NCBI GenBank assembly: GCA_016177065.1
Contig: JACOVZ010000028.1
Coordinates: forward strand, 1-15,641
DNA length: 15,641 bases
Source of the DNA: Candidatus Wildermuthbacteria bacterium
GTDB taxonomy: Bacteria; Patescibacteriota; Minisyncoccia; Minisyncoccales; UBA10102
Reading direction: 5' to 3'
Part shown: in pieces, positions 12,926 to 15,641 of the stretch
Layout: each line of letters opens with the position of its first letter
How positions within the stretch are numbered: position 1 is the stretch's first letter
Position numbers and translations under genes: made by a program
The notes under the pieces: generated by a model
Told to the model about the DNA's origin: nothing
Seen by the model: the letters and a program-made list of their open reading frames with translations, nothing else
The model's database searches: none

Positions 12926-13321
12926 TTAGGCGCTCATCATTTCAATTTTCTGCCCCTCTTTCACTTTTACAACCGCTTTCCTGAATCCCTGTTTTATGCC
13001 TCTGGTCTTTCCCACCCGTATTTCCTTTGAATGGATATTCACCATGTTCACCTTCACCGCGTCCACGCCATAAAGATCCTTTACCGCTTTTTTCACTGCT
13101 CCTTTGCTCGTTCCAGGATACACCTTAAAGGTATACGTATTCATTGCGGCAAGATTTGAAGCCTTCTCGGTAATGACGGAATTCATAAACACCCTGAAGG
13201 AACTGTCAACTCCCTTTCTTGAAACTGAAACCTGCTTCAGGGCTTCTTTCTTCTGCTCTGCTTTCGGGCTTTCAATCTTCTTCTCTTCCTTCTTTGCTTT
13301 TTTGAATATGTTGAATCCCAT
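12926..13321 (-). CDS. rplW: 50S ribosomal protein L23 (uL23) with basic N-terminal extension
   Basis: A 131-residue protein at the tunnel exit, the docking site for trigger factor and SRP. The core from about residue 44 is ordinary L23: VITEKASNLAAMNTYTFKV, KGAVKKAVKDLYGVDAVKVN and GKTRGIKQGFRKAVVKV. Residues 1-43 are a Lys/Glu-rich extension not found in standard 95-100 residue L23 proteins. ATG 13321 follows the rplD stop by one base (TAATATG), without a Shine-Dalgarno. Confidence 0.96.
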   Translation of the reverse strand: MGFNIFKKAKKEEKKIESPKAEQKKEALKQVSVSRKGVDSSFRVFMNSVITEKASNLAAMNTYTFKVYPGTSKGAVKKAVKDLYGVDAVKVNMVNIHSKEIRVGKTRGIKQGFRKAVVKVKEGQKIEMMSA

Positions 13322-13322
13322 A

Positions 13323-13952
13323 TTATTTCACAAAGGTGTTTTGCAATGCCTGAATCCCCTCCTTGGTGATCACCAGGAATTTCGCAGAAAGAAGATCCAG
13401 AACATTCACGTTCCGTGCCTGGACAACACTCAATAAAGGGAGGTTTCTTCCCGCCCTTTGCAAAGATTCGTCCTTTAAAGAAAGAATCAGCATGCTGGAC
13501 TCGCTCTTTGAAGGAAGCTTCTGCAATATGTTTTTCAACAGCTTTGTTTTTGGCTCTTGCAAGGCAATTGCGTCAACAACAACCAGAAAATTCTTCCTTG
13601 CCTTTTCAGAAAACACCATGCACAAAGCCTTTCTTCTCATTTTGTCGTTGATTTTCTGCGAAAATGCCCTGTCAGATCTGGGTCCAAACACCACTCCTCC
13701 GTGTCTCCATAAGGGGGATCTTGTGGATCCCTGGCGCGACCTTCCAGTACCCTTTTGCGCCCAGGGCTTCTTCCCTCCCCCAGACACTTCTCCTCTGTGC
13801 TTTGTGTGCGCAATAGCCTTTCTGCGGTTTGCCATCTGGGATACAGCAACCTGATGCACCAGATCTCCGTTCCACTCCAAACCAAACATCTTCTCTGGGA
13901 GTTCCATAGTTTCAATTTCTGCTCCTTCTTGATTATAGACCGGTGTTTTCAT
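13323..13952 (-). CDS. rplD: 50S ribosomal protein L4 (uL4)
   Basis: A 209-residue large-subunit protein whose loop lines the exit tunnel. The loop is visible as KKPWAQKGTGRSRQGSTRSP, followed by LWRHGGVVFGP (about 61-91). The globular part has DKMRRKALCMVFSEKA and the C-terminal NVLDLLSAKFLVITKEGIQA. In E. coli L4 also shuts down its own operon by attenuation in the leader RNA, which is of interest because an attenuator-like leader precedes rplC here. ATG 13952 lies 3 nt past the rplC stop. Confidence 0.97.
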   Translation of the reverse strand: MKTPVYNQEGAEIETMELPEKMFGLEWNGDLVHQVAVSQMANRRKAIAHTKHRGEVSGGGKKPWAQKGTGRSRQGSTRSPLWRHGGVVFGPRSDRAFSQKINDKMRRKALCMVFSEKARKNFLVVVDAIALQEPKTKLLKNILQKLPSKSESSMLILSLKDESLQRAGRNLPLLSVVQARNVNVLDLLSAKFLVITKEGIQALQNTFVK

Positions 13953-13955
13953 ATC

Positions 13956-14570
13956 TTATTTCGCCCGTATTTCAACAAGAATCCCTTTTCTTCCCGGAAC
14001 AGCTCCTTTTACAGCAAGGATGCCCTGGGCTTCATCTACAGCCATAATCCGCAGATTTTTCACGGTTATTCTTTGAGATCCCATTCGCCCTGGCATTCTT
14101 TTCCCAGCCCAAACTCTGCCAGGCCTTGCAGCTCCCACTGAACCTAAAGTTCTGTGCTCATGTTTGGTGCCTCGCGTTTGGTTTCTTCCGGAAAACCCCC
14201 ATTTCCTGACTCCTCCCTGAAACCCCTTTCCTTTGGAGATTCCGGCAACCTCAACTTTTTCTCCTTCCTTGAACAAACTTACCGCAATCTCGTCCCCAAC
14301 ATTCAAGGAATCTGTCAAAGGAAATTCTTTCAAGTAGCGGAACTCTTTCCCTTTCCTGCTCTTTCCAATGTTCTTTTTCAGGGGTTCATACCCTATCTGA
14401 ACAGCTTCGTATCCGTCTTTCTCTTTTGTTTTAATCTGCAGAACCTTGCAGGGCCCAACCTCAAGAACAGTCACGGGAACCGCCCCGCCTTCTTTTGTGA
14501 ATACTCGGCTCATCCCTATTTTTTTGCCCAGTAATGCTTTCATATTCATACTTCGTTGAGCTTCGCTCAT
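13956..14570 (-). CDS. rplC: 50S ribosomal protein L3 (uL3), first gene of the operon
   Basis: A protein of up to 204 residues that starts large-subunit assembly. Family alignment begins at residue 10, MKALLGKKIGMSRVF. The core signature is ISKGKGFQGGVRKWGF with RGTKHEHRTLGSVGA and the long loop RVWAGKRMPGRMGSQ (about 111-166). The start is uncertain. ATG 14570 directly abuts the U7 tract of the leader terminator; ATGs at 14549 and 14543 fit the family better. None has a good Shine-Dalgarno. The codons after ATG 14570 can form a GAGC/GCTC mini-hairpin. rpsJ, which usually precedes rplC, is absent. A strong promoter and attenuator-like leader lie immediately upstream. Confidence 0.96.
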   Translation of the reverse strand: MSEAQRSMNMKALLGKKIGMSRVFTKEGGAVPVTVLEVGPCKVLQIKTKEKDGYEAVQIGYEPLKKNIGKSRKGKEFRYLKEFPLTDSLNVGDEIAVSLFKEGEKVEVAGISKGKGFQGGVRKWGFSGRNQTRGTKHEHRTLGSVGAARPGRVWAGKRMPGRMGSQRITVKNLRIMAVDEAQGILAVKGAVPGRKGILVEIRAK

Positions 14571-14596
14571 AAAAAAACGCCAGGCACTAACCCGGC
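14571..14596 (-). terminator. Intrinsic terminator in the rplC leader (attenuator)
   Basis: Minus-strand GCCGGG (14596-14591) and CCTGGC (14584-14579) form a 6-bp stem with one G-T pair and the loop TTAGTG, followed by G and seven T residues that end right at the first rplC ATG. It lies between a strong promoter and the operon it drives, so unless it is regulated it would shut the operon off. Confidence 0.7.
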
Positions 14597-14629
14597 ATAA
14601 ATCCAGTTAGTACTTATTCTATTGTTCCG

Positions 14630-14668
14630 TCAAGCTCCTTTGACGTACTGAATAGATAGTATACTCAT
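14630..14668 (-). CDS. Possible 12-residue leader peptide
   Basis: A short reading frame, MSILSIQYVKGA then TGA, begins at the ATG 7 nt after the -10 box of the operon promoter, so it would be read from an almost leaderless message like mnmA. Its last codons and stop fall in hairpin A of the leader, and the stop is about 17 nt before the 5' arm of the putative antiterminator. No Shine-Dalgarno is possible. The frame could be fortuitous. Confidence 0.25.
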   Translation of the reverse strand: MSILSIQYVKGA

Positions 14669-14675
14669 ACAAAGC

Positions 14676-14704
14676 AGTATACACGAACTCAGAAAACCTG
14701 TCAA
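14676..14704 (-). promoter_or_regulatory. Main promoter of the ribosomal-protein operon
   Basis: Minus-strand TTGACA (14704-14699), 17-nt spacer, TATACT (14681-14676): a perfect -35 and a one-mismatch -10 box. Transcription should start near 14669. It sits 3 nt from the U tract of the preceding RNA gene's terminator and upstream of the leader of rplC. This is the best promoter match in the window. Confidence 0.85.
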
Positions 14705-14707
14705 CAG

Positions 14708-14737
14708 AAAAAATGGGTGTCCATTTTCAGGACACCC
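14708..14737 (-). terminator. Intrinsic terminator of the orphan RNA gene
   Basis: A perfect 8-bp stem (GGGTGTCC at 14715-14722 with GGACACCC at 14730-14737) has a 7-nt loop. On the minus strand it is followed by A and TTTTTT. No protein gene lies upstream for about 540 nt, so it must end a non-coding transcript. Confidence 0.88.
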
Positions 14738-15151
14738 TATGCGATTAAAAACGTTCATCTAACATATGTAATCTTGAGAAAAACAAGGGGTTTGCAGGAA
14801 GCGTAGTCGGGGATTCCGCTTCCTTCCACCCAACTCAAGCAGGACTTGCTGAGTATCGCCTTTTCAGCGAACCTACTCTACGAAGCTGGGCATATCCGTC
14901 AGCATAGTCGGTCGTGCCAAATTTTGTTTTTGCATTCCCAATATTTTATGAAAATGCGACGGGTCATGATTGATCCAGCTTTCGGAAACCTTTTACCAGC
15001 CGTTCTTCGCTACCTTCCCCTTTAAAAAGTTCCGATGCCAGCGAACCACCGGCGTGCTTTCGTTCTTGAAAGTCTTCCCCCGACCCTACCAGTGGGCTCA
15101 ACATTTTCCCTTCAGAAAGGATAAAAGCCAAAAATAGAAAGAACCACCCTT
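14708..15151 (-). ncRNA. Unidentified structured RNA gene, about 440 nt
   Basis: The stretch has no ORF above 60 codons that looks real, but it has its own promoter (15158-15185) and terminator (14708-14737). Numerous hairpins can be drawn on the minus strand: CCTT/AAGG (15109-15120), CTTTC/GAAAG (15057-15072), CCGGTG/CATCGG (15032-15052), CTATG/CGTAG with inner CTG/CAG (14878-14907), GAGTA/TACTC enclosing TCGC/GCGA (14851-14878), and GGAAGCG/CGCTTCC (14799-14825). The loop of the last holds CCCCGAC, which can pair with GTCGGGG 270 nt upstream (15078-15084), making a long-range pseudoknot. I looked for RNase P, tmRNA, SRP and 6S RNA hallmarks and did not find them. It may be a very divergent member of one of these or a new class. 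Confidence 0.55.
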
Positions 15152-15157
15152 ACCTCA

Positions 15158-15185
15158 TGTATATCACAAAACGTTTTTGAGACAA
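15158..15185 (-). promoter_or_regulatory. Promoter of the orphan RNA gene
   Basis: Minus-strand TTGTCT (15185-15180), 16-nt spacer and TATACA (15163-15158), with TGA before the -10 giving an extended -10 element. The expected start is near 15151. The palindrome AAAACGTTTT (15168-15177) lies in the spacer and could be an operator or chance. Confidence 0.5.
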
Positions 15186-15223
15186 TAGATGCGTCAAATT
15201 TGTTTTAATATATTCCGACCAAT

Positions 15224-15256
15224 AAAAAAAGCGGCGCAACCTGTCGTCGCGCCGCT
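15224..15256 (-). terminator. Strong intrinsic terminator after the small zinc-protein gene
   Basis: An 8-bp GC-rich stem (AGCGGCGC at 15256-15249 on the minus strand, paired with GCGCCGCT at 15237-15230) has an 11-nt loop, and its U tract begins within the stem end. It lies 23 nt past the stop codon at 15280. Confidence 0.9.
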
Positions 15257-15279
15257 CTACAAAAAACTTAACTGGGTAA

Positions 15280-15540
15280 CTAGGAAGCTACTGCTACCCG
15301 CTTCCATGTCACTCCTTGTTCAATCTGGTGTGCTCGTTCTTGAGTCGCTTGAGAGATACCTTGCAAGATACTGACATCGTCCCAATGCCTCTTGCAGAGA
15401 TAAACATTGATATGGGTGCCAAGGAGCCCCTTCACAAAGATGCTCACAGAACCAACCGAAGGAATCTCTTTACAAAGGACACACTCATTCAAGCATATGC
15501 TCTCTAACGTGTAAGAATTAACTTCTACTCCAGAAACCAT
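15280..15540 (-). CDS. Small protein with a Cys/His cluster, probably zinc-binding; function unknown
   Basis: An 86-residue protein that I do not recognise. Cys16, Cys20 and Cys23 (CLNECVLC) are followed by Cys49 and His52 (CKRHW). This CxxC plus CxxH spacing suits a single zinc site. The middle is a hydrophobic beta-like stretch (28-48) and the C-terminus is polar and possibly helical. No signal peptide or membrane segment is seen, so it is probably cytoplasmic. ATG 15540 has AAAGGAGG ten bases upstream; a TTG at 15588 in the same frame is less likely. It is a complete single-gene unit with an extended -10 promoter (15575-15603) and strong terminator (15224-15256), which supports real expression. 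Opposite-strand frames overlap it but have no such signals. Confidence 0.65.
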   Translation of the reverse strand: MVSGVEVNSYTLESICLNECVLCKEIPSVGSVSIFVKGLLGTHINVYLCKRHWDDVSILQGISQATQERAHQIEQGVTWKRVAVAS

Positions 15541-15574
15541 TTCAAATATGCCTCCTTTCTTTTTCTGTAATTTT

Positions 15575-15603
15575 GATATACCAAACAACTAAACATTTGT
15601 CTA
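15575..15603 (-). promoter_or_regulatory. Promoter of the small zinc-protein gene
   Basis: Minus-strand TAGACA (15603-15598), a 17-nt spacer and TATATC (15580-15575) preceded by TGG form an extended -10 promoter. The predicted start near 15568 leaves a leader of about 28 nt carrying the AAAGGAGG Shine-Dalgarno. Confidence 0.6.
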
Positions 15604-15611
15604 GCGCAACC

Positions 15612-15641
15612 AAAAAATAGCCCTTCGGTAAAACTCAGGGC
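15612..15641 (-). terminator. Intrinsic terminator of an upstream gene lying beyond the window
   Basis: Minus-strand GCCCT (15641-15637) and AGGGC (15624-15620) form a stem that may extend past the window edge, followed by TA and TTTTTT. It implies that another minus-strand gene ends just outside position 15641. Confidence 0.65.

Larger units (their letters stand above)
14571..14668 (-). promoter_or_regulatory. Leader RNA of the ribosomal operon with competing hairpins
   Basis: Three structures can be drawn on the predicted transcript. Hairpin A pairs CGTCAA with TTGACG (14640-14645 with 14628-14633) and exposes AGGAGC in its loop. Hairpin B pairs GTACTAAC (14613-14606) with GTTAGTGC (14591-14584), eight pairs with one wobble and a 14-nt loop. 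Hairpin C is the terminator at 14571-14596. B uses the loop and closing pairs of C, so the two exclude each other, or part of B could form a pseudoknot with C. E. coli controls its S10 operon through L4 acting on a leader terminator; the sequences here do not resemble that leader, so any shared logic is inference. Confidence 0.55.

Noticed and set aside
14708..15151. RNase P RNA (rnpB) as identity of the orphan RNA
   Set aside because: A motif CGGCTGGTAA and the long-range GTCGGGG/CCCCGAC pairing are suggestive. However, the universal GAGGAAAGTC block and the ACAGAA-containing 3' block could not be found on either strand. Left unnamed until a covariance-model search is run.
14708..15151. tmRNA (ssrA) or SRP RNA as identity of the orphan RNA
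   Set aside because: No tRNA-like acceptor stem, T-arm consensus or CCA end, and no short tag frame ending in a typical ALAA-like tail. The apparent GGAAGGAAGC stretch does not form the SRP GGAA-capped stem.
15189..15507. Plus-strand frames of about 60 codons opposite the small zinc-protein gene
   Set aside because: They have no ribosome-binding site or promoter. The first crosses the terminator stem, and the minus-strand gene has a full set of signals.
1..15641. CRISPR array, insertion sequence, prophage or tRNA gene
   Set aside because: I looked for spaced direct repeats, terminal inverted repeats with a transposase, integrase-like genes and cloverleaf sequences and saw none. The window is core chromosomal DNA.

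Overview
The window looks like a chromosomal segment of a Candidate Phyla Radiation (Patescibacteria) bacterium, probably of the Parcubacteria group. This is inferred from three things. The S10/spc ribosomal-protein cluster has no rpmD (uL30) between rpsE and rplO, a loss described for CPR bacteria. The genes are very tightly packed, with 1-15 nt gaps or ATGA overlaps. The proteins are divergent and often lack a Shine-Dalgarno (SD) site. Every gene I can support lies on the minus strand, so transcription runs from position 15641 toward 1.

Reading in the direction of transcription, the right end holds three compact units. (i) A small gene (15280-15540) for a probable zinc-binding protein has its own promoter, a strong SD and a strong intrinsic terminator. 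(ii) Positions 15151-14708 have no long ORF but do have a promoter-like start, many hairpins, a long-range pairing and a perfect terminator. I read this as an unidentified structured RNA gene of about 440 nt. (iii) A near-consensus promoter (TTGACA, 17 nt, TATACT) then starts the ribosomal operon. Its ~98-nt leader carries an intrinsic terminator with a U7 tract directly in front of rplC and an upstream segment that can pair with the terminator loop. That is an attenuator-like design, and the leader also holds a possible 12-codon peptide.

The operon follows in the order rplC, rplD, rplW, rplB, rpsS, rplV, rpsC, rplP, rpmC, rpsQ, rplN, rplX, rplE, rpsZ (S14), rpsH, rplF, rplR, rpsE, rplO, secY, adk, map (14570 to 3385). 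The cluster lacks rpsJ at its head and rpmD. After map it does not continue into infA/rpmJ/rpsM as many bacterial clusters do. The genes supply ribosome parts, the SecY translocon, an adenylate-kinase-like enzyme and methionine aminopeptidase. A promoter-like motif inside the end of rplO could give secY-adk-map its own, nearly leaderless transcript.

Downstream are a monocistronic gene for a double Clp_N-domain protein (2727-3320), a dedA-tpiA-ykuK-like group (2698-813), a small NlpC/P60-like gene (241-651) closed by a terminator, and the first 48 codons of mnmA (144-1), which has a leaderless-type promoter. The most notable points are the orphan RNA, the rplC attenuator-like leader, and the near-uniform SD-free UAUG start context of the ribosomal genes. 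The latter contrasts with strong SDs on the monocistronic genes of the same window.
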